Assembly (NCBI RefSeq): GCF_001428255.1
Contig: NZ_LMRW01000001.1
Location: 64,504-128,503 of the forward strand
DNA length: 64,000 bases
Direction of reading: 5' to 3'
Origin: Agromyces sp. Soil535
GTDB lineage: Bacteria > Actinomycetota > Actinomycetes > Actinomycetales > Microbacteriaceae
Notes under the pieces: model-generated
Seen by the model: the letters and a program-made list of their open reading frames with translations, nothing else
Database searches by the model: none
What the model was told of the DNA's origin: nothing
Part shown: in pieces, positions 45,967 to 54,486 of the stretch
Layout: the number at the start of each line of letters is the position of its first letter
Numbering within the stretch: position 1 is the first letter of the stretch
Position numbers and translations under genes: made by a program

Positions 45967-46230
45967 GATTCAGGAGGAGCGTGATTGCGCAGCCGAGAAC
46001 GAAGATGGCGACGATCGTGCTGCCCGTGGGCAGATCGACGCTGGCGCCGACCGAGATGGCGAATCCCGCTGCGAGGCCGAGCCACAAGCCGACCGCGGCG
46101 AACACGGCCGCGACCGGGAATAGCCACCACAGGCGCTTCGTCGCGAGGCGGGCGACCGCGCCGGGCACGATCAGGAGCGCGACCACGAGCAGCGTGCCGA
46201 CGGTGCTCGCGGCCGCGACGACGACCAGCA
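45967..46230 (-). pseudogene. znuB C-terminal fragment (second copy)
   Basis: About 85 residues read [20 protein letters not shown] to [20 protein letters not shown]. They match the C-terminal third of the intact permease at 58629-59558 ([28 protein letters not shown]). The N-terminal part is replaced by the REP-like element at 46229. With the zur fragment it shows that a second znu-zur locus once lay here. Confidence 0.8.
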
Positions 46231-46501
46231 GAGATCCCCGGAATCCCGCGGATTTCCGGGACTTCGGACGATCTCCACACGGCGTGTCGCGAACGGATGC
46301 CGCGGCATCCGTCACCGGGGACGACGAGAGGGGCGCCCCCTTTCGGGACGCGGATTTCCGGGACTTCGGACGATCTCCACACGGCGTGTCGCGAACGGAT
46401 GGCGGAATCCCGCGGATTTCCGGGACTTCGGACGATCTCCACACGGCGTGTCGCGAACGGATGCCGCGGCATCCGTCACCGGGGACGACGAGAGGGGCGC
46501 C
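46229..46501. repeat. REP-like element, copies 2-4
   Basis: A near-complete copy runs 46229-46336, a partial copy 46351-46400, and a third 46401-46501. Each carries GACTTCGGACGATCTCCACA and CGGCGTGTCGCGAACGGAT. Complete copies also carry the 20-bp palindrome ACGGATGCCGCGGCATCCGT. The identical sequence at 42993-43099 shows these are recent duplicates or collapsed repeats. Confidence 0.85.
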
Positions 46502-46522
46502 CCCTTTCGGGACGCCCCTCTC
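46490..46522 (-). terminator. S14 operon terminator
   Basis: GAGAGGGGCG (46490-46499) pairs perfectly with CGCCCCTCTC (46513-46522) around a 13-nt loop CCCCCTTTCGGGA. It stands after the S14 fragments on the minus strand. The second half is repeated alone at 46690-46711. Confidence 0.75.
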
Positions 46523-46537
46523 GGTGAACGCTGCTGC

Positions 46538-46661
46538 TTACCAGCTCGACTTGGTGATGCCGGGCAGCTCGCCGCGGTGCGCCATGTCGCGGAAGCGAAC
46601 ACGCGAGACACCGAACTTCGAGAGCACGCCACGGGGGCGGCCGTCGATGGCGTCACGCGAG
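46538..46661 (-). pseudogene. S14 C-terminal fragment
   Basis: The last about 40 codons of S14, from [12 protein letters not shown] to GITKSSW and stop at 46538, occur here. The sequence uses the codons of the copy at 43075 (CTTCGAGAGCACGCCACGGG) rather than those of the copy at 46723. It is followed at 46662-46685 by another short piece of the S14 end. These overlaps suggest template switching or assembly slippage. Confidence 0.75.
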
Positions 46662-46722
46662 TACCAGCTCGACTTGGTGATGCCGCACCTTTCGGGACGC
46701 CCCTCTCGGTGAACGCTGCTGC

Positions 46723-47028
46723 TTACCAGCTCGACTTGGTGATGCCGGGCAGCTCGCCGCGGTGCGCCATGTCGCGGAAGCGAACACGCGAGACACCGAA
46801 CTTGGTGAGCATGCCACGGGGACGGCCGTCGATGGCGTCACGGCTGCGGAGGCGAACCGGCGACGCGTCGCGCGGCAGCTTCTGCAGGCCTCGACGAGCG
46901 GCCTCGCGGCTCTCGTCGGTGCCGCTGGGGTCGATGAGCGCCTTCTTCAGTTCGAGGCGCTTCGCCGCATAGCGGTCGACGACCACCTTGCGCTGGTCGT
47001 TGCGCGCGATCTTGCTCTTCTTCGCCAT
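46723..47028 (-). CDS. rpsN: Ribosomal protein S14 (zinc-free form)
   Basis: This complete 101-residue S14 reads [20 protein letters not shown] at the start and [20 protein letters not shown] to TKSSW at the end, and lacks the CxxC zinc pair. ATG 47028 lies three bases after the expected L33 stop (47032). It is a component of the 30S head. Zinc-free S14 replaces the zinc form under zinc limitation in many actinobacteria, but in Microbacteriaceae it may be the sole form; this cannot be decided here. Confidence 0.92.
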   Translation of the reverse strand: MAKKSKIARNDQRKVVVDRYAAKRLELKKALIDPSGTDESREAARRGLQKLPRDASPVRLRSRDAIDGRPRGMLTKFGVSRVRFRDMAHRGELPGITKSSW

Positions 47029-47031
47029 GTC

Positions 47032-47191
47032 TTAGCGCTCCTCTCGGAAGTCGACGTGCTTGCGCACCGTACTTCTTGAGCACGAGACGGTCGGGGTCGT
47101 TGCGACGGTTCTTGCGGGTCACGTAGGTGTACCCGGTGCCGGCCGTCGAACGGAGCTTGATGATGGGGCGGATGTCCTGCTGCTTGGCCAT
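47032..47191 (-). pseudogene. rpmG: Ribosomal protein L33 with an 8-nt deletion
   Basis: The gene reads [20 protein letters not shown] to DRLVLKKY correctly, then shifts frame at about 47068. In the restored frame the end reads [11 protein letters not shown] and stops at 47032. A normal 55-residue L33 needs 168 nt; 160 are present. The break lies at GCGCAC, exactly where the truncated operon copy at 43419 also changes. As given, the frame runs 118 residues into S14. Since L33 is normally needed, an assembly error or a second copy elsewhere is likely. Confidence 0.75.
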
Positions 47192-47427
47192 TAGAGCTTC
47201 ACCCCACGAGCCTGGATGTCCTTGATGACCGCCTCGATGCCGCGGGCGTCGATCACCTTGATGCCCTTGGCGGACACGTTCAGGGTGACGTTACGACGAA
47301 GCGACGGCACGTAGTATGTCTTCTTCTGCACGTTCGGGTCGAAGCGGCGCTTCGTCCGGCGGTGCGAGTGCGAGATGTTGTGTCCGAAGCCGGGAACGGC
47401 TCCAGTCACCTGGCACACTGCTGCCAT
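47191..47427 (-). CDS. rpmB: Ribosomal protein L28
   Basis: The 78-residue L28 starts [20 protein letters not shown] and continues [20 protein letters not shown] with [21 protein letters not shown] at the end. Only one of the four zinc Cys remains (CQVTG), so it is the zinc-free form. ATG 47427 follows GGAGGAAAG. Its TAA overlaps the L33 start (TAATG). No Zur box was found in 47428-47600, though a leader with hairpin potential exists. Confidence 0.93.
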   Translation of the reverse strand: MAAVCQVTGAVPGFGHNISHSHRRTKRRFDPNVQKKTYYVPSLRRNVTLNVSAKGIKVIDARGIEAVIKDIQARGVKL

Positions 47428-47584
47428 TGGTCTTTCCTCCAATACCGAGGGGCGGATGCCCCTCCCAAGGTCTCTTGTCTGCAGGCAACCCCCGACTGCT
47501 TGAGCAGTTTAGATACCGAGGGGGTGTCCACGGTCTGAGCGGTGGAAGCGCCCAGCCAAAGGGAAAGCCTACCAGACCGGCGCC

Positions 47585-47611
47585 GATCGGCCGAAACGAG
47601 CGGATGCCGCG
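47585..47611. repeat. Left copy of 27-bp direct repeat
   Basis: This sequence begins GATCGGCCGAAACGAG and ends GGATGCCGCG. It is identical at 54689-54715, the other side of the alpha-galactoside gene cluster. Flanking bases differ on both sides (C/T before; T/G after), but a GGGTAC follows shortly in both. It could be a site-specific insertion target or a dispersed repeat used for recombination. Confidence 0.8.
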
Positions 47612-47666
47612 TATGGGTACGGCTCGCGAGCGAGCACCTCGATCGCGGCCTGTCGGGCCGCGAAGG

Positions 47667-48872
47667 CTATGGTGTGGTGGCTCTCCCTTCGGCCACGACG
47701 CTCGGCAGAGCCGCCTGAATCGCCACCGCCGCCGCGCCTCGAGCCCAGCTGCCGAAATCGCTACGGTCGTAGCGCACGTCGAGTGGATGGGCGTCCGCGT
47801 CGCGATTCTCGAGCAGCGCGTCTGTCAGCTCCGCCTCTGCGACATCGAGAATCGCGATCCCCTCACCGCTCACGACCACCACGTCGACGAGCGAGAGATT
47901 CGCGACGAACGCGATCAGTCGCCCGAGCGCGCGGGCCGCGGTCGAGACGATCGACGAACACAGCGGTTCGCCCGAGGCGGCGTGTTCGAGGAGTTCCTCG
48001 AAGGTGACAGGGCGGCCGTGTCCGAGGGTCGCCTGGGCGCACATGCTGGGAATCGTCAGCATCGCCGTCGCGCACCCCCGGTGGCCGAGCATGCATGGCG
48101 GCCCGAGCGGGTCGAGTGCGATGTGTCCTGCGAGGCCGAGCCCGGCATCCCGGCTGCGGACGACGCGGTCGCGTGTGACGAGGCCGAGGCCGATTCCCGC
48201 GCCGATGGTCACCACGGCGAAGTCGGTCTCCCCCCGCCCCGCTCCGAACCAGTGCTCGACGGCGGTCAACGCGGTGACGTCGTTCTCGACGATGGTGGCG
48301 ACGCCCGTCGCGCGCTCGACGAGTTCGGCGAGTTCGACGCCGCGCCATTCGAGGAACGGGGCTCGGTCGACACGGCGGCCGTCTTCGGCGCTCCCGCCGA
48401 GGCTGACGCCGATCGCCTCGAACGGACGGCCGGTGGCCGTGCGGAGCCGCTGCTCGAGCTCGGCGATGACGGCGACGACCGCTTCGGGGCGGTGGTCGTC
48501 GAGCGGATGACTCGCGACGGCGACCTCGCTCGCCGTCAAGTCGGTCGCGGTCGCGAAGGCCTCGGTGCCGGTGAGCTTCACACCCATGAACGTTCGCCCG
48601 TTCGCGCGGACGAGGAGCGGCCGCGACGGACGGCCGACGCCGTCGATGCGATCCCCCGTCTCGACGACGAGACCGGAGTCCATAAGCGACTTGACGATCC
48701 GGGTGAGCGTCGGCTGCGACAAGCCGAGCTGGTCGGCCACCTCCGTGCGCGAGATCGGCCCGTGGATCAGGATCGAGCGGGCGACGATCACGCTCGGATC
48801 ACGCGCGGGAGCGGCATCCGGTACGACCAGCTCGGCCAACGTCGTCCACCTCCAGTTCCGCAGCGCCTTCAT
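47667..48872 (-). CDS. ROK family transcriptional repressor
   Basis: The 401-residue protein has an N-terminal winged helix-turn-helix (GPISRTEVADQLGLSQPTLTRIVKSLMDSG, residues about 37-68) and a ROK sugar-binding/kinase-like domain (about 90-390). Its zinc-site motif reads CMLGHRGC rather than CxCGxxGC, so one ligand is changed. It lies last in a sugar operon and probably represses it through the operator at 54438-54460, with an alpha-galactoside as inducer. ATG 48872 begins MKALRNWRW. Confidence 0.9.
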   Translation of the reverse strand: MKALRNWRWTTLAELVVPDAAPARDPSVIVARSILIHGPISRTEVADQLGLSQPTLTRIVKSLMDSGLVVETGDRIDGVGRPSRPLLVRANGRTFMGVKLTGTEAFATATDLTASEVAVASHPLDDHRPEAVVAVIAELEQRLRTATGRPFEAIGVSLGGSAEDGRRVDRAPFLEWRGVELAELVERATGVATIVENDVTALTAVEHWFGAGRGETDFAVVTIGAGIGLGLVTRDRVVRSRDAGLGLAGHIALDPLGPPCMLGHRGCATAMLTIPSMCAQATLGHGRPVTFEELLEHAASGEPLCSSIVSTAARALGRLIAFVANLSLVDVVVVSGEGIAILDVAEAELTDALLENRDADAHPLDVRYDRSDFGSWARGAAAVAIQAALPSVVAEGRATTP

Positions 48873-48898
48873 CCTCGCACGCGCCCGTCGGCTGCGGC

Positions 48899-51031
48899 TC
48901 AGCCGGGTATGCGATCGCAGACGACGAGGATGGCCTCCTCCGGGAAGACGATCGGTGGGCGCAAGCCGATCTCGCCCAGGGCCGCCCCGGTCAGCTCCGC
49001 GCCCGCCATCCACCTCGGGGGGCGGTGCTGCACGGCCGGGGCACCGCCGAAGTCGCGACTGGAGACCCGGTAGACGGCGTCCGGGTCCAACCCGGGAAGG
49101 ACGAACGTGTCGGGCACGCTCCCCTGCGCAGGGGACTTCTGCACGTACGCGAAGATCGCACGCGACCTGTCCCGCGCGACGACGCCGTGCACGAGCGCGG
49201 CGGGATCGCCGTGGTCGCCCCGCACGACGCGGCCCGAGTGGAGCAGGTCGCGCTCGGCCCGGTAGAACACGGCCCAGTCCCGGATGGCGGCACGCTCGTC
49301 GTCGGTCGCCTCCAGGAGGTTCCATTCGATGCCGGCGTGCCCGAACAGCGCGGTGATCGCCCGGAACTGGATGCTGTGCCGACGCCCGGTCGTGTGCGAG
49401 ATCGTTGGTCCGATGTGCATTCCCAGCAGTTCCGGCGGGATCACGAGGCTGGTCCAGCGTTGGATCTCCTGGCGCTCGAGTGGGTCGTTGGAATCCGAGG
49501 TCCAGAACCGGTCGGCGTGCATGACCATGCCGAGGTCGACCCTTCCGCCACCTGAGGCGCAGGACTCGATCTCGAGCCCGGGATTACGCCGGCGGAGTTC
49601 GTCGAAGAGCGCGTATATCGCCTGCGTCTGACGGCGGACCGCCGGCGCGCCCCCGTGCCCGGGATCAACGAGGGTGCGATTGTGATCCCACTTGATATAC
49701 GAAACGCCCGCGTCGCGGATGACGGCGTCGACCTGTTCGAGGACGTGCGCGTACGCGTCGGTGTTCGAAAGATCGAGCACGAGCTGGTTGCGGGCGGTCG
49801 GCGGGATCCGGCTGTCGACACGGAGGATCCAGTCGGGGTGCGTGCGATACAGCTCGGAGTCGGGGCTGACCATCTCGCCCTCGAACCAGAGGCCGAACTC
49901 CATGCCGAGCGATCGGATCCTGTCGGCGAGCGGGCGGAGGCCGTCGGGCCAGACGTCGGGCGAGACGACCCAGTCGCCGAGGCCGGCATGATCGTCTCGA
50001 CGGGCGCCGAACCATCCGTCATCGAGCACGAAGCGTTCGACGCCGACCGACGCCGCGACCTCGGCGAGCGCCGAGAGTCGTTCGAGGTCGTGATCGAAGT
50101 AGACCGCTTCCCAGACGTTCAGGGTCAGGGGGCGCGGACGGACGCGAGTGGGATGCTGCGGCCGCGACCGGAGCCAGCCGTGCGCGACGTCGCTGATCCC
50201 GTCGAGACCCGCCCGCGAGTGCAGGGCGACGACGGTCGGCGCCGTGTACCGTTCCCCGGGCCCCAGGACGACCTCGCCCGGCGCGAGCAGCTCACCTGCC
50301 CCGATCGACTTCCGTCCGGTCGGCAGCTGCTCGACCATGTGACGGGTGTTACCGCTCCACATGAGCGCCATCGCCCAGATCTCTCCGCGCGCGAATGTTG
50401 CGCCGGCGGTGCTCGCGCACTGGACGATCGTGTAATCGTGACCGGAGCGGCCCTCCTGGCCCTCCCGCAGGGCGATGCCCGGAAGGATCGGTCGACGTGC
50501 GAGTTGACGTTCGCGCAGCCAGCGACCGCTGAAGTCGATGATCTCAGCGGCACGGTCGGGCAGGGGCAACCAGGACGAGAGCTCGTCGAGCGTGTAGGCG
50601 TCGTCGCCGTCGTTCGTCAGCTGCACGTCGACCTTGATCACGCCCTCCGGGAGGACCTCGTAGCGGAGCGAGAGGCTCAGCATCGCGGCGGCGTCGACGA
50701 GCTGGAACTGGCAGTCCGTGTCGGTCGATTCGATGGAGCGGAGTTCGAAGAGGGTCGACCAGGCGCGCGATCCGCGGTGGCCGCGCACGGCGGGGCGGCC
50801 GTGGAACCCGCGGCCCGGATCGCGGAGTGCCCCGGCATCCGCCGGCCGGTCGAGATGGGCGTGCGGCACCGGCCCGCTGAGGAGGGCGGGCAGGTCGAGC
50901 GAGTTCCCGCGCGACACCGGAGCGCCCCAGTGCGCGATGATCGGGTACCCGGCGGACGTGTCGATGAGGAGCTCGACAGTTCCGCCGACGAGATGGATGT
51001 TGTGGTCTGCGCGTGCCGCAGTGGCGAACAT
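48899..51031 (-). CDS. Alpha-galactosidase, GH36
   Basis: The 710-residue enzyme has the three GH36 parts: an N-terminal beta-domain, a catalytic (beta/alpha)8 barrel and a C-terminal beta-domain. Nucleophile Asp449 lies in YIKWDHNR, acid/base Asp499 in SCASGGGRVD, and DDGWFG (about 345) marks the substrate cleft. It cleaves terminal alpha-galactose from melibiose or raffinose-type sugars in the cytosol; no signal peptide is present. Start ATG 51031 follows AGAGGGAA. It lies downstream of the transporter genes on one strand. Confidence 0.93.
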   Translation of the reverse strand: MFATAARADHNIHLVGGTVELLIDTSAGYPIIAHWGAPVSRGNSLDLPALLSGPVPHAHLDRPADAGALRDPGRGFHGRPAVRGHRGSRAWSTLFELRSIESTDTDCQFQLVDAAAMLSLSLRYEVLPEGVIKVDVQLTNDGDDAYTLDELSSWLPLPDRAAEIIDFSGRWLRERQLARRPILPGIALREGQEGRSGHDYTIVQCASTAGATFARGEIWAMALMWSGNTRHMVEQLPTGRKSIGAGELLAPGEVVLGPGERYTAPTVVALHSRAGLDGISDVAHGWLRSRPQHPTRVRPRPLTLNVWEAVYFDHDLERLSALAEVAASVGVERFVLDDGWFGARRDDHAGLGDWVVSPDVWPDGLRPLADRIRSLGMEFGLWFEGEMVSPDSELYRTHPDWILRVDSRIPPTARNQLVLDLSNTDAYAHVLEQVDAVIRDAGVSYIKWDHNRTLVDPGHGGAPAVRRQTQAIYALFDELRRRNPGLEIESCASGGGRVDLGMVMHADRFWTSDSNDPLERQEIQRWTSLVIPPELLGMHIGPTISHTTGRRHSIQFRAITALFGHAGIEWNLLEATDDERAAIRDWAVFYRAERDLLHSGRVVRGDHGDPAALVHGVVARDRSRAIFAYVQKSPAQGSVPDTFVLPGLDPDAVYRVSSRDFGGAPAVQHRPPRWMAGAELTGAALGEIGLRPPIVFPEEAILVVCDRIPG

Positions 51032-51102
51032 ACTGCGATTCCCTCTCTGCATGGGGGTGGGGAGGATGATCGGGACATCCTCCCCACGATGTCGGTCGGA
51101 GG

Positions 51103-52440
51103 CTACTCGAAGAGGGCGTTCACCTTGTTGTTCGCGTCCGTCAGCGAATCGACTCCGGCCTTGCCCGACATGACCGCTTCCATCGCCGGCGTCATGATGG
51201 CGTTGACATCGGACTTGAAGTCGGTGATCGGGTAGAGGATGGTCGTCCCGTTCTCGACCTGGGAGATGAACGGCGAGACGTCGATGCCCTTGCCCTCGAA
51301 GGCGGCGACCGCCTTCTCGGTCGCGGTCTTGATGGCGGGGAAGACGACGGCGGCGTCAGCCACCACGTCCTGGCAGGCCTCCGAGCCGAGGTACTTGACC
51401 CACTCCCACGCCGCGTCGGCGTCCTTCGTCGTCACCGAGATGTTGTCGGCGAGGCCGTTCATCGTCGAGGCCCGCTCGCCGTGGGGACCGACCGGCGTGG
51501 GTGCTACCGCGGGCGTGAAGGTGTCGCTTGCGGAGCCGAAGACGTAGCCGGTCATCCATGACCCGTTCGGCACGAGCGCGGCGCTGCCGGCGATGAGCTG
51601 GTCGGCCCAGCCGATGCCGGTCTGCGCCTCGAAGGGCGGCATGTACCCCTTCTCGACGAGCGAGTGCCACCAGGCGATGGTCTCCTGGAACTTCGGGTCG
51701 TCGTAGTGGTAGGAATCCGCCCACGGTCCGTCGGTCTGCTCCCAGGGGAGCGTCCCGGTGAGGAAGGTCCACTGGGTCTGGCCGTCGGCGCCGCCGGAAC
51801 CTTCCATCCACAGCCCATAGGTTTCCACGTTGCTCTTGTCGAAGCCGGGCTCGTCGCCGCGCACGCCGTTCTTGTCCACGGTCAAGTGGGCGATGACGTC
51901 CTCGTACGTGCCGCCGTCCTCGGCGTTCCAGGTGAGGCTCGCCAGTTGCTCGTCGGTGATGCCGGCGGCCTCGGTGAGTTGCTCGTTGTAGAAGAGTGCG
52001 ACGGTGTCGAAGTCCTTCGGCAGGCCGTACTGCTCGCCGTCCGGGTTCTGCCAGAGCTCCACGAGGCCGTCCTGATACACGGAGAGGTCGACGTCATCGC
52101 GCTCGATGTAGTCGTCGAGCGGCAGCACCTGACCGTTCTTCTGGAACTCGGGGTAGTAGGCGACGTGGCTCGTGAAGACGTCGTAGGTGTCGCCGGAGAC
52201 GAAGCCGGTCGTGATCTTGTTCCAGTAGTCGTCCCAGCCGATCTGCTCGATGTCGATCTTGTAGCCGTCGTTCGCATCTTCGAAGTCCTCGGCGCACTGC
52301 TGGTATGCCGGAAGCTGATTGGCATCCCACAGGCCGTACTTGATCGTCTTCGTGCCGTCATCGGACGAGCCGGCCGTACAGCCGGTGAACGCTCCGATGG
52401 TCGCGACGACGACGACGCCGGCGGTCACGATTCTCTTCAT
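51103..52440 (-). CDS. Family 1 sugar-binding lipoprotein
   Basis: The 445-residue protein has a lipoprotein signal (GAFTGCTAG) and the family 1 extracellular sugar-binding fold, with KYGLWDANQLPAYQQCAEDF, DVFTSHVAYYPEFQ, YGLPKDFDTVALFYNEQL and ALVPNGSWM. It should capture alpha-galactosides for the two permeases upstream. The signal and first GGT start at ATG 52440. No ATPase gene is in the cluster; a shared MsiK-type ATPase is the usual solution in actinobacteria. Confidence 0.92.
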   Translation of the reverse strand: MKRIVTAGVVVVATIGAFTGCTAGSSDDGTKTIKYGLWDANQLPAYQQCAEDFEDANDGYKIDIEQIGWDDYWNKITTGFVSGDTYDVFTSHVAYYPEFQKNGQVLPLDDYIERDDVDLSVYQDGLVELWQNPDGEQYGLPKDFDTVALFYNEQLTEAAGITDEQLASLTWNAEDGGTYEDVIAHLTVDKNGVRGDEPGFDKSNVETYGLWMEGSGGADGQTQWTFLTGTLPWEQTDGPWADSYHYDDPKFQETIAWWHSLVEKGYMPPFEAQTGIGWADQLIAGSAALVPNGSWMTGYVFGSASDTFTPAVAPTPVGPHGERASTMNGLADNISVTTKDADAAWEWVKYLGSEACQDVVADAAVVFPAIKTATEKAVAAFEGKGIDVSPFISQVENGTTILYPITDFKSDVNAIMTPAMEAVMSGKAGVDSLTDANNKVNALFE

Positions 52441-52562
52441 GGTGGTGTCTGCTTTCTCTCTTGGTGGGGATGGGAGGTCTCTCCCTGGTCGGGTGGGAGA
52501 TCTCGGTGGGGTGGGGGTGGGAGACGGCGTCGAGCCGTCATGGCCGGGGTCGTGGGGCGGTG

Positions 52563-53537
52563 CTACTTGACTCCGGACGATTGAATCGAGCCGACGATCC
52601 GACGGCCGAAGACGAGGACGAGGATGAAGATCGGCACGGCGGCGAGGAGCGCTCCCGCCATGAGCCCGGCCCAGTCGGGGTTGCCCTGCGGCGTCTGGGA
52701 GCGGAAGATCCCCAGGCCGACGGTCAGCATCTTCGTGTCCTCGGTCTGGCCGACCAGGAGCGGCCAGAGGTAGTCGTTCCATGCGGCGATGAACTGGAGG
52801 ATGGCGATCGTCACGACCTGCGGAGCGATGAGCGGCAGCGCGATCCGACTGAAGATGCGCCACTGACCGGCTCCATCGATGACGGCCGCCTCGATGATGC
52901 TCCGGTTCACGCCGAGGAAGAACTGCCTGAGGAAGAAGACGACGAAGGGCGACATCAGCATCGCCGGCAGGGCGATGCCGAGATAGGTGTTGAGGAGCCC
53001 GAGTTCCTTGATCAGCACGAAGTTCGGCAGGAGGGTGAACATGCCGGGCACCATGAGCGCCACGAGGAACGCAGCGAACACGACGTTACGGCCGGGCCAC
53101 TCGAGCAGGGCGAAGGCGTAGGCGGCCATCGAACTGAACACGACCTGGAAGACCGTGATCATGGTGCAGACGATGATCGAGTTCAGCAGGTACAGGCCGA
53201 AGTTGATGTCGGCGCCCGATCCGCCCTCGGCGATCGCGTCCGCGGTCGACGCGATGCCGAGGACCCGCTGGAACGGTCCGAGCGTGAAGTCGACCGGAAG
53301 CAGACTCAGCGGCTCGGAGAACATGGACCGGTTGTTGCTGAGGGCGGTCCGGATCATCCAATAGAACGGGAACAGGGTGATCGCGATCGCGATCACGATC
53401 AGGACCCATCCGATCACCCGCGATCGCAGGGACTTCGTCGCGCCTGTCTCGCGTTCCTGGTTCCGTTTCGAGGCGGGTCGGCTCTTCTCGGGGCGCGGCG
53501 AGGTTCCGGTGGTCGGGGGTGCAGTGAGGAGCGTCAT
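52563..53537 (-). CDS. ABC sugar permease, MalG type
   Basis: The 324-residue protein has six helices and the EAA loop EAAVIDGAGQWRIFSRIALP (residues about 220-239), which docks the ATPase. The N-terminal 35 residues are hydrophilic. ATG 53537 lies 3 nt from the stop of the MalF-type gene, so the two are coupled. Substrate is inferred from the alpha-galactosidase downstream. Confidence 0.92.
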   Translation of the reverse strand: MTLLTAPPTTGTSPRPEKSRPASKRNQERETGATKSLRSRVIGWVLIVIAIAITLFPFYWMIRTALSNNRSMFSEPLSLLPVDFTLGPFQRVLGIASTADAIAEGGSGADINFGLYLLNSIIVCTMITVFQVVFSSMAAYAFALLEWPGRNVVFAAFLVALMVPGMFTLLPNFVLIKELGLLNTYLGIALPAMLMSPFVVFFLRQFFLGVNRSIIEAAVIDGAGQWRIFSRIALPLIAPQVVTIAILQFIAAWNDYLWPLLVGQTEDTKMLTVGLGIFRSQTPQGNPDWAGLMAGALLAAVPIFILVLVFGRRIVGSIQSSGVK

Positions 53538-53539
53538 GG

Positions 53540-54427
53540 TCAGCGATCCAGATCCGATTCGTTCGCACGAAGCACGCGCAACTGGAGCAGCGCGACGACG
53601 GCGAGGATGAGCATGAGGACGACCGAGAGTGCCGACGCGTACCCGAAGTCGAATTGGGCGAACGCCTGGTCGTAGATGTAGACGTTGAGCGCTCGGGTCG
53701 CGTCGACGGGGCCGCCACCCGTGGTCACGGCGATCGTGTCGAAGATCTGGAACGACCCGACGACGGAGATGACCAGCACGAACGCGAGGACCGGCCGCAG
53801 CAGCGGCATCGTGACGGACCGGAATGTCCGCCACTCCCCCGCGCCGTCGACCTCGGCGGCTTCGTAGACGTCGCGCGGGATCGCCTGGAGGCCGGCGAAG
53901 ATGAGCAGCGTCGTGTACCCCAGGTGCCGCCACACGTTGATCAGGGCGATCGTCGGCATGGCGAGCAATTCGTTGCCGAAGAACCCCACGCGATCGAACC
54001 CGATCGAATCCAGCGCCGAGTTGATGAGGCCCAGGTTGTAGTCGGCGAGCCAGAACCAGACGAGGGCGACGACGACGTTCGCGATGAGATATGGCAGCAG
54101 CACGATGCCGCGGATGATCATCGAGCGCGTGAAGCGGTGCAGCAGCACGGCCAGCACGAGGGCCGCCGCCGTCTGGATGCCGATGTTGATCACGACGTAC
54201 TCGATGGTGACCCAGAGGGAGTTCCAGAAGACCGGGTCCTGGGCGATGGCGATGTAATTGTCGAGCCCGATCCACTCCGGTGCCCTCAGCAGGTTGAAGT
54301 CGGTGAAGCTCAGGTAGAGGCCGCGAATCGACGGCCATGCGAAGAAGACGGCGAACCCAAGGAGCGCTGGGGCCAGGAACATCAGCGCGGGAGCGAGCTG
54401 ATTCCGAGCGAGGGGCTTCGTTGCCAC
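53540..54427 (-). CDS. ABC sugar permease, MalF type
   Basis: This 295-residue protein has six helices, LAPALLGFAVFFAWPSIRGLYLSFTDF near the start, and the EAA loop EAAEVDGAGEWRTFRSVTMP (about 207-226). GTG 54427 is chosen because GGAGGTAC precedes it; the longer frame upstream reads through the operator. It is the first gene of the operon, directly after the promoter at 54459-54486. Confidence 0.92.
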   Translation of the reverse strand: MATKPLARNQLAPALMFLAPALLGFAVFFAWPSIRGLYLSFTDFNLLRAPEWIGLDNYIAIAQDPVFWNSLWVTIEYVVINIGIQTAAALVLAVLLHRFTRSMIIRGIVLLPYLIANVVVALVWFWLADYNLGLINSALDSIGFDRVGFFGNELLAMPTIALINVWRHLGYTTLLIFAGLQAIPRDVYEAAEVDGAGEWRTFRSVTMPLLRPVLAFVLVISVVGSFQIFDTIAVTTGGGPVDATRALNVYIYDQAFAQFDFGYASALSVVLMLILAVVALLQLRVLRANESDLDR

Positions 54428-54437
54428 GGTACCTCCA

Positions 54438-54486
54438 GTAACTTCATTGTTGGAAGTAACCATAGCGGCAGGACCTCGAATGTCAA
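54438..54486 (-). promoter_or_regulatory. Promoter and operator of the alpha-galactoside operon
   Basis: On the minus strand, TTGACA (54486-54481), 16 bp, and TATGGT (54464-54459) form a strong promoter. An imperfect palindrome GTAACTTC-ATTGTTG-GAAGTAAC (54438-54460) covers the -10 and start site, the usual place for a repressor. A weaker related site (AACTTTCAATCTGGAAG) lies upstream near 54513-54530. The ROK protein is the likely ligand-controlled repressor. Confidence 0.75.

Noticed and set aside
46229-46501. Repeats here as a CRISPR array
   Set aside because: Units are about 100 bp, partly truncated, without regular spacers, and no cas genes are nearby.
46838-47191. A 117-residue L33-S14 fusion protein
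   Set aside because: The second half is S14 DNA in the wrong frame; it arises from the 8-nt deficit in L33.
47428-47584. A Zur box before the L28 gene
   Set aside because: No TGATAATGATTATCA-like sequence was found; zinc control of this operon remains unproven.
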